64,000 nucleotides of DNA from Sphingobium sp. Leaf26 (GTDB lineage: Bacteria; Pseudomonadota; Alphaproteobacteria; Sphingomonadales; Sphingomonadaceae), in assembly GCF_001421665.1 (NCBI RefSeq), contig NZ_LMKV01000001.1:186230-250229 (forward strand), in the 5' to 3' direction. Below, piece after piece: positions 42,886 to 51,969 of the stretch; the first letter of the stretch is position 1, and the number at the start of each line of letters is the position of its first letter. The notes beneath the pieces are model-generated. The model was not told the origin of the DNA and searched no databases. It worked only from the letters and a program-made list of their open reading frames with translations. The position numbers were made by a program, and so were the translations under genes.

Positions 42886-44103
42886 ATGAGCAACTATCAG
42901 TCCGACCTCCTGCGCCTGCTCGAAGCGCGCGGCTACATCCACCAGTTGACCGACGTGCAGGGCCTCGACACCCTTGCCGCAAGCCAGGTGGTGCCGGGCT
43001 ATATCGGTTTCGATCCGACCGCGCCGTCGCTCCATGTCGGCAGCCTGGTGCAGATCATGATGTTGCGGCGGATGCAGCAGACCGGGCACAAGCCGATCGT
43101 GCTCATGGGCGGCGGCACCGGCAAGATCGGCGACCCCAGTTTCAAGGACGAAGCGCGCAAGCTGATGACCGGGGACACGATCGCGTCCAACGTCGCCAGC
43201 ATCAAGCGGGTCTTTGAAAAATTCCTGACTTTTGGTGACGGCCCCACCGACGCGGTGATGGTCGATAATGCCGACTGGCTCGACGCGCTCGAATATATCC
43301 CGTTCCTGCGCGACATCGGCCAGCATTTCTCGGTCAACCGGATGCTCAGCTTCGATTCGGTGAAGACACGGCTCGACCGCGAACAGTCGCTGTCCTTCCT
43401 CGAATTCAACTACATGATCCTTCAGGCCTATGATTTCCTGGAACTGTCGCGCCGCTCGGCCTGCCGGCTTCAGATGGGCGGCTCCGATCAATGGGGCAAT
43501 ATCGTCAACGGCATCGAATTGTCGCGGCGGGTCGACGGCACGCAGGTATTCGGCCTGACCAGCCCCCTCATCACCACCGCCGATGGCGGCAAGATGGGCA
43601 AGACCATGAACGGCGCGGTGTGGCTGAACGCCGACGCCCTGCCGGCCTATGATTATTGGCAGTTCTGGCGCAATACCCAGGACGCGGACGTTGGACGGTT
43701 CCTGCGCCTCTTCACCGACCTGCCGCTGGATGAAATCGCCCGGCTGGAGGCGCTTGAAGGCGCGGACATCAACGAAGCGAAGAAAGTACTCGCCCACGCC
43801 GCCACCGCCATGGCGCATAGCGAGGAAGCCGCCACGGCGGCCGCCGAAACCGCGCGCAAAACGTTCGAGGAAGGCGCCTCGGACGCCAACCTGCCGACCG
43901 TCCGCCTGGGCGCCGAAGGCCTGACCGTGGTGCAGGCCGTCACCGGCCTGGGCTTTGCGACGTCGAACAAGGAAGTACGCCGCAAGCTGGGCGAGAATGC
44001 GATCAGGCTGAACGGCGAAGTCGTCACCGACCCCGCCGTCACGGTAAAGCCCGGTGACAAGCTCAGCTTCGGCGCGAAGAAACACGGCCTGATCGTCGCC
44101 TGA
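42886..44103 (+). CDS. tyrS: tyrosyl-tRNA synthetase
   Basis: TyrS charges tRNA-Tyr. The 405-residue class I enzyme has the HIGH-type motif in [16 protein letters not shown] and the KMSKS-type loop [24 protein letters not shown] follows the tyrosine pocket, and an S4 RNA-binding domain sits at the C-terminus ([19 protein letters not shown]). The ATG at 42886 matches the family start ([20 protein letters not shown]). A 13-bp-stem hairpin lies 12 bp after the stop. Confidence 0.97.
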   Translation: MSNYQSDLLRLLEARGYIHQLTDVQGLDTLAASQVVPGYIGFDPTAPSLHVGSLVQIMMLRRMQQTGHKPIVLMGGGTGKIGDPSFKDEARKLMTGDTIASNVASIKRVFEKFLTFGDGPTDAVMVDNADWLDALEYIPFLRDIGQHFSVNRMLSFDSVKTRLDREQSLSFLEFNYMILQAYDFLELSRRSACRLQMGGSDQWGNIVNGIELSRRVDGTQVFGLTSPLITTADGGKMGKTMNGAVWLNADALPAYDYWQFWRNTQDADVGRFLRLFTDLPLDEIARLEALEGADINEAKKVLAHAATAMAHSEEAATAAAETARKTFEEGASDANLPTVRLGAEGLTVVQAVTGLGFATSNKEVRRKLGENAIRLNGEVVTDPAVTVKPGDKLSFGAKKHGLIVA

Positions 44104-44115
44104 TCGCGCGAAAAG

Positions 44116-44150
44116 GGAAAGAGCGTTAGCCCGCGGTTAACGCTCTTTCC
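44116..44150 (+). terminator. hairpin after tyrS
   Basis: GGAAAGAGCGTTA (44116-44128) pairs over 13 bp with 44138-44150. No T-run follows on the plus strand, so this is a probable but not certain transcript end before the PilZ gene. Confidence 0.6.
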
Positions 44151-44189
44151 TAGCAAAGCGTCCATTTCCGGCGCGCAAGACGATGGACT

Positions 44190-44540
44190 ATGTCCGTTTT
44201 CGCCAATCTCGGCCACGTCCTGCGCTCCCGCGATCCTGCGGTCGATCAGCGCCGTGCGGGCCGCGATCTGGTCGACATGGTCAGCCATGTGACGACCGGC
44301 GGCCGCACCCATGGCATCCGCATCATCAACATCTCCGCGCTTGGCCTGATGGGCCGCAGCGACAGCAGCTTCATGGCCGGCGAACGGGTCTTCGTCTGGC
44401 TGCCGTTCGTAAAGGATGTCGCGGCCGAAATCCGTTGGATCGAGGATGGCCGGGTCGGCATGGAATTTCTGGAGCCGATCACGCCGGAAATTTACGACGC
44501 GATGCTGGGCCTCATCCCGCCACGCCGGACGGCATGGTAA
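44190..44540 (+). CDS. PilZ domain protein
   Basis: The 116-residue protein is close to a single PilZ domain: DQRRAGRDLVDMVSHV near the start (arginines of the RxxxR c-di-GMP site), then GIRIINISALGLMGRSD (the D/NxSxxG-type motif), and VWLPFVKDVAAEIRWIEDGRVGMEF. It probably binds c-di-GMP as an adaptor. The final 29 bp overlap the 3' end of the convergent MscS gene. A c-di-GMP phosphodiesterase-like gene lies at 54145. Confidence 0.85.
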   Translation: MSVFANLGHVLRSRDPAVDQRRAGRDLVDMVSHVTTGGRTHGIRIINISALGLMGRSDSSFMAGERVFVWLPFVKDVAAEIRWIEDGRVGMEFLEPITPEIYDAMLGLIPPRRTAW

Positions 44541-45591
44541 CGAAACCCTCGTTCGCCTCCAGTTTCTGACGTCCGCGTACAAGTGCTTCGGGCATGTCGG
44601 TGCGCAGGAATGTCAGCATCGCCTCGCGCACTTCGCAGCGCAGGTCGAACGCGATCCCCGCATTGCGCGCCGACAGCAACCCGCGCAGTTCCAGCGCATC
44701 GGCGCGATGGTCCGTCACCTGCAAGATCGCGACCCGCCCGTCCCATCGCCCATTTGCCTTCACAGCCTCCACGAAGCGCGTCCGTATCCGCTCGATATCG
44801 GCGGTCGGATCGACGTAGAGGAATACCGTGCCCAGCAGGTCCGACGTCTTGGTGGTCCAATTCTGGAAGGGCTTTTCCAGAAAATAGGACACCGGCACCA
44901 CCATCCGCCGGTCGTCCCAGATGCGCACGATGACATAGGTCAGCTTGATCTCCTCGATCCGCCCCCATTCGCCCTCGACAATGACGACATCGTCCAGCCG
45001 GATCGGTTCGGAAAAGGCCATCTGGACGCCCGCGATCAAATTCTTGAGCGCCGGTTGCGCCGCCGCGCCCACCGCCAGCGCCGCCAGCCCGGCCGACGCC
45101 ATCAGCGATACGCCGATCGTCCGCACGCCGGGTATGGCGATCAGCATCATTGCGATCACGAAGAAGCCGACGATGCACTGGCATATACGATAGAGGATGC
45201 TGACCCTCGTCCTGCGACGCCGCGCCTTCAGATTATCCTCGACACTGATGTCCGCGCGCGCCTCCAGCATCGCCTTGCCCGCGCGCATCAGGCGGAATAT
45301 TAGCCATCCGACCAGCAGAGCGAAGATCATCCGCCCCCCGATCGACCATATATCTTCCGTGCGCGGCCCCATCTCGATCGACTTGAACCCCGCCACCAGC
45401 GCCAGCAGCACCACCAGCCATCGCGTCGGCTGGAAGATGGCGGGCAACAACACCGGCTCGATCTTCGAATGTTTCGCGACCCGCAGCGCGATCCAGTAGA
45501 GCGCCCAGTGGATCAGGAAAGCGACGACCACCGAAATGGCGATCGACATCGCCGCCATCGGCGTGATGTGGGTCAGGCTAAGATCGGTCAT
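44512..45591 (-). CDS. MscS family mechanosensitive ion channel
   Basis: The 359-residue inner-membrane protein has four hydrophobic segments and the MscS pore-plus-beta domain: SLMASAGLAALAVGAAAQPALKNLIAGVQM, then EPIRLDDVVIVEGEWGRIEEI. The C-terminal cytoplasmic cage domain contains WTTKTSDLLGTVFLYVDPTA. It releases osmolytes on hypo-osmotic shock. The start is uncertain: I take the ATG at 45591 (MTDLSLTHITPM), while a longer in-frame start at 45630 exists. It follows recG on the same strand after a 230-bp repeat-containing gap. Confidence 0.9.
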   Translation of the reverse strand: MTDLSLTHITPMAAMSIAISVVVAFLIHWALYWIALRVAKHSKIEPVLLPAIFQPTRWLVVLLALVAGFKSIEMGPRTEDIWSIGGRMIFALLVGWLIFRLMRAGKAMLEARADISVEDNLKARRRRTRVSILYRICQCIVGFFVIAMMLIAIPGVRTIGVSLMASAGLAALAVGAAAQPALKNLIAGVQMAFSEPIRLDDVVIVEGEWGRIEEIKLTYVIVRIWDDRRMVVPVSYFLEKPFQNWTTKTSDLLGTVFLYVDPTADIERIRTRFVEAVKANGRWDGRVAILQVTDHRADALELRGLLSARNAGIAFDLRCEVREAMLTFLRTDMPEALVRGRQKLEANEGFVTMPSGVAG

Positions 45592-45652
45592 GCCAGGGGC
45601 AACGCGACCGCCAACGATTTTGTTTCGCAACTGCGAGATGTTTTCCCTTTAC

Positions 45653-45725
45653 CCCTCTCCCCTCGGGGAGAGGGCTGCGCAGACTTGGCAGCTTGCTGCC
45701 TTAGTCGTAGCTGGGTGAGGGGGTA
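45653..45725. repeat. palindromic repeat cluster between recG and the MscS gene
   Basis: CCCTCTCCCC (45653-45662) pairs with 45665-45674, then a GGCAGC..GCTGCC stem (about 45687-45700) and a CTGGGTGAGGGGG segment follow. The layout (palindrome, then G-rich tail) is similar to family B but the sequence differs. A second C/G-rich palindrome-like stretch sits at about 45797-45813. No gene is seen between 45592 and 45821. Confidence 0.65.
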
Positions 45726-45821
45726 GCACCCTATCGAACGCGCGCCTCCCCCTCATCCAACTCCGCCCAGCCGTTGCGCGGCAAGAATACGCATCCCTCC
45801 CCCTCCAAGGGGCAAGGAGGA

Positions 45822-47885
45822 TCACCCCCCCCTGAGCAACCCCACAGCCGCATCCTTCTCGAACAGATACAGGCACGTCCGCGCCGCCTGCCCCCGCGCG
45901 CTGTCCAGCCCGCCGTCCCGCTCGATCAGCAAATGCGCGTCGTCCCGCGCACTGTCCACCAAAGCGGCGACATGCTCCGGCGTCGCGACCTTCAATTCCG
46001 CCTCGCCCGACTGGCGCGTGCCCAATACCTCGCCAGCACCGCGCAGCTTCAGATCCTCCTCGGCGATCCGAAATCCGTCATTCGTCTCCCGCATCAGCGC
46101 CAGACGCGCCCGCGACGTCTCGCCCAGTGCATTGCCGCGCAGCAGCAGGCAGGTGGATGGTTTGTCGCCACGCCCCACCCGCCCGCGCAACTGGTGCAAT
46201 TGCGCCAGCCCAAAGCGGTCCGCCCCCTCGATGATGATCAGGCTGGAGTTGGGTACATCGACACCCACTTCGATCACGGTCGTCGCCACCAGTATCTGCG
46301 TGCGATTGGCGGCGAAGGCCTCCATCGCCGCATCCTTGTCCGGCCCCTTCATGCGCCCATGGACCAGGCCAACCCGATCCCCGAACCGCTCGCGCAGCGA
46401 CTCCGCCCGCATTTCCGCAGCCGCCTGATCGCTCGTCTCGCTTTCCTCGACCAGCGGGCACACCCAATAGGCCTGCCCCCCGCCCTCGACATGGCGGGCC
46501 AGCGCCTCGACCACCTCATCCAGCCGCGTGGCCGCCATCACCAAAGTCTGGATCGGCTGGCGCCCCGGCGGCATCTCGTCCAGCCGCGAAACCTCCATCT
46601 CGCCATAATAGGTCAGCGTCAGCGTGCGCGGGATCGGCGTCGCCGTCATCACCAGCAGATGCGGCGACCGCTCCGCCTTGTTCGCCAGCATCATCCGCTG
46701 CGCCACGCCGAACCGATGCTGCTCGTCGATCACGGCAAGGCCCAGCGCCTTATACTGCACCGCTTCCTGAAAGATCGCGTGGGTGCCGACGAGAATGTCG
46801 ATGCTCCCGTCCGCCAGCCCCATCAGCGTAGCCTCACGCACCTTGCCCTTCTCACGCCCCGTCAGGATCGCAATCTCGATCGGCAGGCCAGATGCTTGTC
46901 TGCGCAAAGTCTCATAATGTTGCCGCGCCAGGATTTCGGTCGGCGCCAGCATCGCCCCCTGCATCCCGGCCTCGACCGCGTTCAGCAACGCCATCAGCGC
47001 CACCAGCGTCTTGCCCGACCCCACATCGCCCTGAAGCAGCCGCAGCATCGGCGTCGCCTGCGCCATGTCGCCTGTAATTTCACCGATCGCCCGTTGCTGC
47101 GCACCCGTCGGCGCGAACGGCAGCTTCAGCATATCGCGCAGCCGCCCGTCGCCCTCGATTCTCACGCCCCGCCGCCGCCGAGACGATTGCCGCACCAGCA
47201 TCAGCGCCAGTTGCCCCGCGAAAATCTCGTCATAGGCCAGCCGCTCGCGCGCCTTGGCGTCCGATGGATCGGCATGGACCCGACCCAGCGCCTCGCGCCA
47301 CGCAGGCCATTCCTTGCGCGCCAACAAGCTCGGCTCGATCCATTCGGGCAGTTCGGGCGCCCGCGCCAAAGCCTGCCCCGCAATATCGCGCATCCGGTTG
47401 TTGGTCAGCCCTTCCGACAGGGCATAGACCGATTCGCGCGCCGGCACCGTGTCCGCTTCCTCAGGCGGCAGAACATAGTCGGGATGCACCATCTGGAGAT
47501 TGTCGCCATAGGCCTCCAGCTTGCCCGACACGAATTTCGGGTCATTGAGCGGCAGCAATTTGCGCGGCCAGCCGCTATTCTTCCCGAAATAGACGAGGCT
47601 CACGACATTCCCACGCCCGTCGATCGCCTGCACCCGAAAAGGCGCGCGCGGGCTGCTGCTGGCCTTGTAATCCACCGGCGTCAGCATCGTGCCGATCACC
47701 CGCCCCGCGTCCGCCATGTCCAGTTCATCCGTCAGGTGCCGGTCCACCCAACTGACCGGAATATGAAAGGCCACATCGACCGCGCGCGCCAGCCCCAGCC
47801 GCTCCAGCGGACGGGCGAGCGCGGGGCCGATCCCCTTGAACAGGGATATTTCGGCAAAGAGCGGATTGAGAATATCGGGTCGCAT
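45822..47885 (-). CDS. recG: ATP-dependent DNA helicase RecG
   Basis: RecG unwinds branched DNA at stalled forks. The 687-residue protein has the N-terminal wedge (OB-fold) domain, helicase motif I GDVGSGKTLVALMALLN, motif II DEQH in LAVIDEQHRFGV, motif III MTATPIPRTL, and motif VI QLRGRVGRGD. It ends with FKxxRLRLM-like RLALMRETNDGFRIAEEDLKL, typical of the family. The start is the ATG at 47885. It is divergent from sdhE, with a long inverted repeat in the gap. Confidence 0.97.
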   Translation of the reverse strand: MRPDILNPLFAEISLFKGIGPALARPLERLGLARAVDVAFHIPVSWVDRHLTDELDMADAGRVIGTMLTPVDYKASSSPRAPFRVQAIDGRGNVVSLVYFGKNSGWPRKLLPLNDPKFVSGKLEAYGDNLQMVHPDYVLPPEEADTVPARESVYALSEGLTNNRMRDIAGQALARAPELPEWIEPSLLARKEWPAWREALGRVHADPSDAKARERLAYDEIFAGQLALMLVRQSSRRRRGVRIEGDGRLRDMLKLPFAPTGAQQRAIGEITGDMAQATPMLRLLQGDVGSGKTLVALMALLNAVEAGMQGAMLAPTEILARQHYETLRRQASGLPIEIAILTGREKGKVREATLMGLADGSIDILVGTHAIFQEAVQYKALGLAVIDEQHRFGVAQRMMLANKAERSPHLLVMTATPIPRTLTLTYYGEMEVSRLDEMPPGRQPIQTLVMAATRLDEVVEALARHVEGGGQAYWVCPLVEESETSDQAAAEMRAESLRERFGDRVGLVHGRMKGPDKDAAMEAFAANRTQILVATTVIEVGVDVPNSSLIIIEGADRFGLAQLHQLRGRVGRGDKPSTCLLLRGNALGETSRARLALMRETNDGFRIAEEDLKLRGAGEVLGTRQSGEAELKVATPEHVAALVDSARDDAHLLIERDGGLDSARGQAARTCLYLFEKDAAVGLLRGG

Positions 47886-47961
47886 GTCTATCTGCTGCGC
47901 TCTAGCTTAACCGGGGCGATGCTCAAACATCCTATCGGTTAAATGGCCATGCTCATTTTCA

Positions 47962-48077
47962 CCGTTCGTGCTGAGTAGGGACTGAGCTTGTCGAAGGCCC
48001 GTATCGAAGCATCCGCGCTTCGGCCTCCCCTTCGATACGCCGTTTCGACAGGCTCAACGGCTACTCAGGACGAACGG
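47962..48077. repeat. long imperfect inverted repeat, CTGAGTAG/TATCGAAG family (family C)
   Basis: Arms of about 48 nt (47962-48009 and 48030-48077) are inverted imperfect copies. Shared blocks include CTGAGTAG, TGAGC, GTCGAA and GTATCGAAG. The same element with closely matching sequence occurs at 62567-62684. It fills most of the recG-sdhE gap, so sdhE's ribosome-binding region lies immediately after it. Confidence 0.9.
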
Positions 48078-48085
48078 ACATATTC

Positions 48086-48358
48086 ATGACCACCGCCGAC
48101 GATCCCCTGATGCGCCGCCTGAAATTCCGGGCCTGGCACCGCGGCACGCGCGAATCGGACTACACGGTCGGCGGCTTCTTCGAACGCTATCATGCGCAAT
48201 GGAACGATGAAGAAATCGCCTGGTTCGAACGCTTCATGGAGGAGCAGGACGCCGACATCATCGGCTGGGCGCTTGGCACCATCCCCGTTCCCGACGAATG
48301 GAAAGGGCCGATGATGGACAAGTTCCTGAAACTCGATTTCGTGAAGATCGAGAACTGA
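48086..48358 (+). CDS. sdhE: succinate dehydrogenase assembly factor SdhE
   Basis: SdhE (YgfY/SDHAF2 family) helps attach FAD covalently to the SdhA flavoprotein. The 90-residue helical protein has the family motif RLKFRAWHRGTRESDYTVGGFF, equivalent to the RGxxE loop that contacts FAD and SdhA, and WFERFMEEQDADIIGWALG. The size is normal. It stands alone between recG (divergent) and mfd. Confidence 0.94.
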   Translation: MTTADDPLMRRLKFRAWHRGTRESDYTVGGFFERYHAQWNDEEIAWFERFMEEQDADIIGWALGTIPVPDEWKGPMMDKFLKLDFVKIEN

Positions 48359-48378
48359 TCGACATCTCCCTTATGGCT

Positions 48379-48466
48379 CCCCTCCCGCTTGCGGGAGGGG
48401 TCGGGGGAGGGTCTGTGGCGACTGACGAACAAACCCTCCCCTAGTCCTTCCCGCAAGCGGGAGGGG
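48379..48466. repeat. family B inverted pair with nothing inside
   Basis: The left palindrome (CCCCTCCCGC 48379-48388 with 48391-48400) has a tail TCGGGGGAGGGTCTGT. The right copy has its tail (AACAAACCCTCCCC, 48428-48441) on the left and its palindrome at 48446-48466. The tails face each other across an 11-nt spacer. This is the same geometry as the pair around the DUF559 gene, but without an insert. It fills the sdhE-mfd gap. Confidence 0.9.
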
Positions 48467-48495
48467 AAATAGACAAGGAGGCGTATGGAACAAAA

Positions 48496-51400
48496 ATGAC
48501 CGATCTCCAGAAAATCCTGAAGGCCAAATCGCCGCTTACCTTGTCGGGCGTGCCCGCCGGTTTCCAGCCCTGGCTGCTGGCCGACATCGCCCGCGCTGCC
48601 GGAGCAGCGGGTGGCCGCGCCGTCTTCATCGCCTCGGACGAGCAACTGATGCGCGCAGTCGCGGACACGGCGCATTATTTCGCGCCAGAGATCGAGATCA
48701 TCGAAATCCCGGCCTGGGACTGCCTGCCCTATGACCGGGCCAGCCCCTCGCTGCGCGCCGCCTCCGCTCGCCTCGCCGGCCTCCACGCGCTGCAAGCCAG
48801 ACCCAAGGGGTCGCAACTGGTCGTCACCACGCTGGCCGCCATGACCCAGCGTACGCTCACGCCCTTCCGCGTGCGCCAACTGGTCGCCAAACTCGCGCCC
48901 AAGGAACGGATCGCGATCCAGAAGCTGGCGGAAATGCTCCAGGCGAACGGCTATGTCCGCACCGACACCGTGCATGATCGCGGCGAGTTCGCCATTCGCG
49001 GCGGCATCGTCGATCTTTTCCCCGGCGGCGAGGACATGCCGCTGCGCCTCGATTTCTTCGGCGACGAGATCGAGACGGTCCGCCGCTTCGATCCCGCAGA
49101 CCAGCGGACGATCGAAAATGTCGAGGGCTTCACCCTCCTCCCCGCGTCCGAAGCCTTGCTGGACGAAGACACGATCAAGCGTTTCCGCAGCCGCTACCGC
49201 GAAACCTTCGGAGCGACCGCGACCGGCGACCCGCTCTATCAGGCGGTCAGCGAAGGCCGGCGTCTGGCCGGCATGGAACATTGGCTGCCCCTGTTCGAGG
49301 AAAAGCTGGTCCCGCTGACCGACCACCTGGGCGAAGGCACCGTCCTCATCCGCGACCATGGCGTCGCCGGCGCGGCGGACTCCCGGTTCGAGGCGATCCG
49401 CGACTATCACGCCAACCGCGTGCAGGCGAAGTCCTCCGACCCCGGCTCCTATCGCCCGCTGAAGCCCGACGCCCTCTATCTCGACGCCGTACAATGGGAT
49501 GCCGCCGTCGCCACGCTGCCGATGCACGGCACGACCCCCTTCCATGAACCCGAAAGCGCCACCGTCCTCGACTTTTCAGTGGACGGCCCCCGCGACTTCG
49601 CCCCCGAACGCGCGCAGAACAGCAACATCTACGAAGCCGTCGGCAAGCATATCGCCGATTTGCGCCGCAGTAAGAAAAAGGTCGTCATCGCCAGCTATTC
49701 CGGCGGCGCGCGCGAACGCCTGTCCGGCCTGCTCGCAGACCATGGCGTCGCCCGCCTCGCCGCCGCCGACAACTGGCAGGAAGCATTGGGCACCGCCGCC
49801 AACGGCAGCGTCACGCTCACCGTCCTGCCGCTCGACCATGGCTTCACCGCGCCAGACGTCGCCGTCCTCACCGAACAGGACATGCTGGGCGACCGCCTCG
49901 TCCGTCGGGCCAAGCGCAAGAAGAGCGCCGACGCCTTCTTGCAGGAACTGGCCACCCTCTCGCCCGGCGATCTCGTCGTGCATATGGATCATGGCATCGG
50001 CCGCTATGAGGGGCTGACCCAGATCCCGGTGGCGAAGGCCCCGCATGATTGCGTCGCGCTGACCTACGCCGGCGGCGACAAACTCTACGTCCCCGTCGAA
50101 AATCTCGAAGTCCTTTCCCGCTACGGCAGCGAGAATGAGGGCGTAACCCTCGACAGGCTGGGCGGAGAAGCGTGGCAGCGGCGCAAGGCCAAGATGAAGG
50201 AGCGCATCCGCGAAATCGCGGGCGAACTCCTCAAGACCGCTGCCGAACGCGCCCTGCGCGCTGCCACCGTGGCGGAGCCGGATCATGCGGGCTATCCCGC
50301 CTTCGTCGACCGCTTCCCCTATCAGGAAACCGAGGATCAGGACCGCGCCATCAGCGACGTGGTGGAGGATCTGGGATCGGGCAAGCCCATGGACCGCCTC
50401 GTCTGCGGCGACGTCGGCTTCGGCAAGACCGAAGTCGCCCTACGCGCCGCCTTCGTCGCGGCGATGGCCGGGATGCAGGTCGTTGTCATCTGCCCCACCA
50501 CCCTGCTGGCCCGCCAGCATCATATGAATTTCGAAGAACGCTTCCGCGGCTTCCCGGTCAATATCGGCCGCCTTTCCCGCCTCGTCCCCGATAAGGAGGC
50601 AAAGGCGACGAAAGCGGGTCTGGCCGACGGCACGATCGACATCGTCGTGGGCACCCATGCACTGCTAGCCAAGGGGCTGGAATTCAAACGCCTCGGCCTC
50701 GTCATCGTGGACGAGGAACAGCGGTTCGGCGTCACTCACAAGGAACGCCTCAAGTCCCTGAAAACCGACGTCCACGTCCTGACGCTCACCGCCACGCCGA
50801 TCCCCCGCACGCTGCAAATGGCGATGTCGGGCCTGCGCGAACTCTCCGTCATCCAGACCCCGCCGGTCGATCGCCTTGCGGTCCGCACCTACATCATGCC
50901 CTGGGATGGCGTCGTCATCCGCGAGGCGCTGCTGCGCGAACATTATCGCGGCGGCCAGAGCTTCTTCGTCGTCCCCCGCATCGCCGACCTCACCGAAGTC
51001 GAGGAATTCCTGCGCACCGAAGTCCCCGAAATCAAACCCATCGTCGCCCATGGCCAGATGAGCGCCACCGACGTCGAAGAACGCATGTCCGCCTTCTACG
51101 ACAAGCGCTACGATGTCCTCCTCTCCACGACCATCGTGGAATCCGGCCTCGACATCCCCAGCGCCAACACGCTCATCATCCACCGCGCCGACCGCTTCGG
51201 TCTCGCCCAACTCTATCAGCTACGCGGGCGCGTCGGCCGATCGAAGACGCGCGCCTATGCCTATATGACCACGCCTGCTAACCGCATCATCACCGAAACG
51301 GCGGAAAAGCGGCTCAAGGTTCTGTCCGACCTCGACACGCTGGGCGCAGGCTTCCAGTTGGCGTCCCACGATCTCGACATTCGCGGCGCGGGCAACCTCG

Positions 51401-51969
51401 TCGGCGACGAACAGTCGGGCCATATCAAGGAAGTCGGCTTCGAACTCTACCAGTCGATGCTGGAAGACGCGATCATGGACGCCAAGGCCGGCGGCATCGC
51501 GGCCGAACGGCGCAGCGACAGCTTTTCACCCCAGATCAGCGTCGACGCGCCGATCCTCATCCCCGACGATTATGTCCCCGACCTCGACCTGCGCATGGGC
51601 CTCTATCGCCGCATCAACGAACTGGAGGACCGCAACGGCCTGGAATCCTTCGCCGCCGAACTGATCGACCGTTTCGGGAAATTGCCGCTGCCCACGCAAA
51701 ACCTGCTCAAGATCATAGAGATCAAGCAGAACTGCCTGATCGCGAACATTTCCAAGATCGACGTCGGGCCAAAGGGCGCGCTGGTCAGCTTCTTCGAGGA
51801 CCGTTTCCCCAGGCCGGAAAACCTCGTCGCCTATATCCAGAAATTGAACGGCGTCGCCCGCCTGCGCCCCGACAGCAAGATCGTGGTCGATCGCGCCTGG
51901 GCCGACCCGCAAGCCCGCCTCAACGGCGCGCTGCAACTGTCCAAGGGGCTGATGAAGGCGGCGGGGTGA
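48496..51969 (+). CDS. mfd: transcription-repair coupling factor Mfd
   Basis: Mfd removes stalled RNA polymerase and recruits UvrA. The 1157-residue protein has the N-terminal UvrB-like domains, and the RNA polymerase interaction domain (SPGDLVVHMDHGIGRYEGL onward). A RecG-like translocase follows, with motif I GDVGFGKTEVALRAA, motif II DEEQRFGV, motif III LTATPIPRTLQMA and motif VI LYQLRGRVGRS. The C-terminal TRCF domain (MEDA-like MLEDAIMDAKAGG) is present. The family B repeat pair lies directly upstream. Confidence 0.98.
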   Translation: MTDLQKILKAKSPLTLSGVPAGFQPWLLADIARAAGAAGGRAVFIASDEQLMRAVADTAHYFAPEIEIIEIPAWDCLPYDRASPSLRAASARLAGLHALQARPKGSQLVVTTLAAMTQRTLTPFRVRQLVAKLAPKERIAIQKLAEMLQANGYVRTDTVHDRGEFAIRGGIVDLFPGGEDMPLRLDFFGDEIETVRRFDPADQRTIENVEGFTLLPASEALLDEDTIKRFRSRYRETFGATATGDPLYQAVSEGRRLAGMEHWLPLFEEKLVPLTDHLGEGTVLIRDHGVAGAADSRFEAIRDYHANRVQAKSSDPGSYRPLKPDALYLDAVQWDAAVATLPMHGTTPFHEPESATVLDFSVDGPRDFAPERAQNSNIYEAVGKHIADLRRSKKKVVIASYSGGARERLSGLLADHGVARLAAADNWQEALGTAANGSVTLTVLPLDHGFTAPDVAVLTEQDMLGDRLVRRAKRKKSADAFLQELATLSPGDLVVHMDHGIGRYEGLTQIPVAKAPHDCVALTYAGGDKLYVPVENLEVLSRYGSENEGVTLDRLGGEAWQRRKAKMKERIREIAGELLKTAAERALRAATVAEPDHAGYPAFVDRFPYQETEDQDRAISDVVEDLGSGKPMDRLVCGDVGFGKTEVALRAAFVAAMAGMQVVVICPTTLLARQHHMNFEERFRGFPVNIGRLSRLVPDKEAKATKAGLADGTIDIVVGTHALLAKGLEFKRLGLVIVDEEQRFGVTHKERLKSLKTDVHVLTLTATPIPRTLQMAMSGLRELSVIQTPPVDRLAVRTYIMPWDGVVIREALLREHYRGGQSFFVVPRIADLTEVEEFLRTEVPEIKPIVAHGQMSATDVEERMSAFYDKRYDVLLSTTIVESGLDIPSANTLIIHRADRFGLAQLYQLRGRVGRSKTRAYAYMTTPANRIITETAEKRLKVLSDLDTLGAGFQLASHDLDIRGAGNLVGDEQSGHIKEVGFELYQSMLEDAIMDAKAGGIAAERRSDSFSPQISVDAPILIPDDYVPDLDLRMGLYRRINELEDRNGLESFAAELIDRFGKLPLPTQNLLKIIEIKQNCLIANISKIDVGPKGALVSFFEDRFPRPENLVAYIQKLNGVARLRPDSKIVVDRAWADPQARLNGALQLSKGLMKAAG

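Noticed and set aside
45774..47942. 722-codon open frame antisense to recG
   Set aside because: Arg/Gln/His/Pro-rich composition and complete overlap with recG mark it as a shadow frame.
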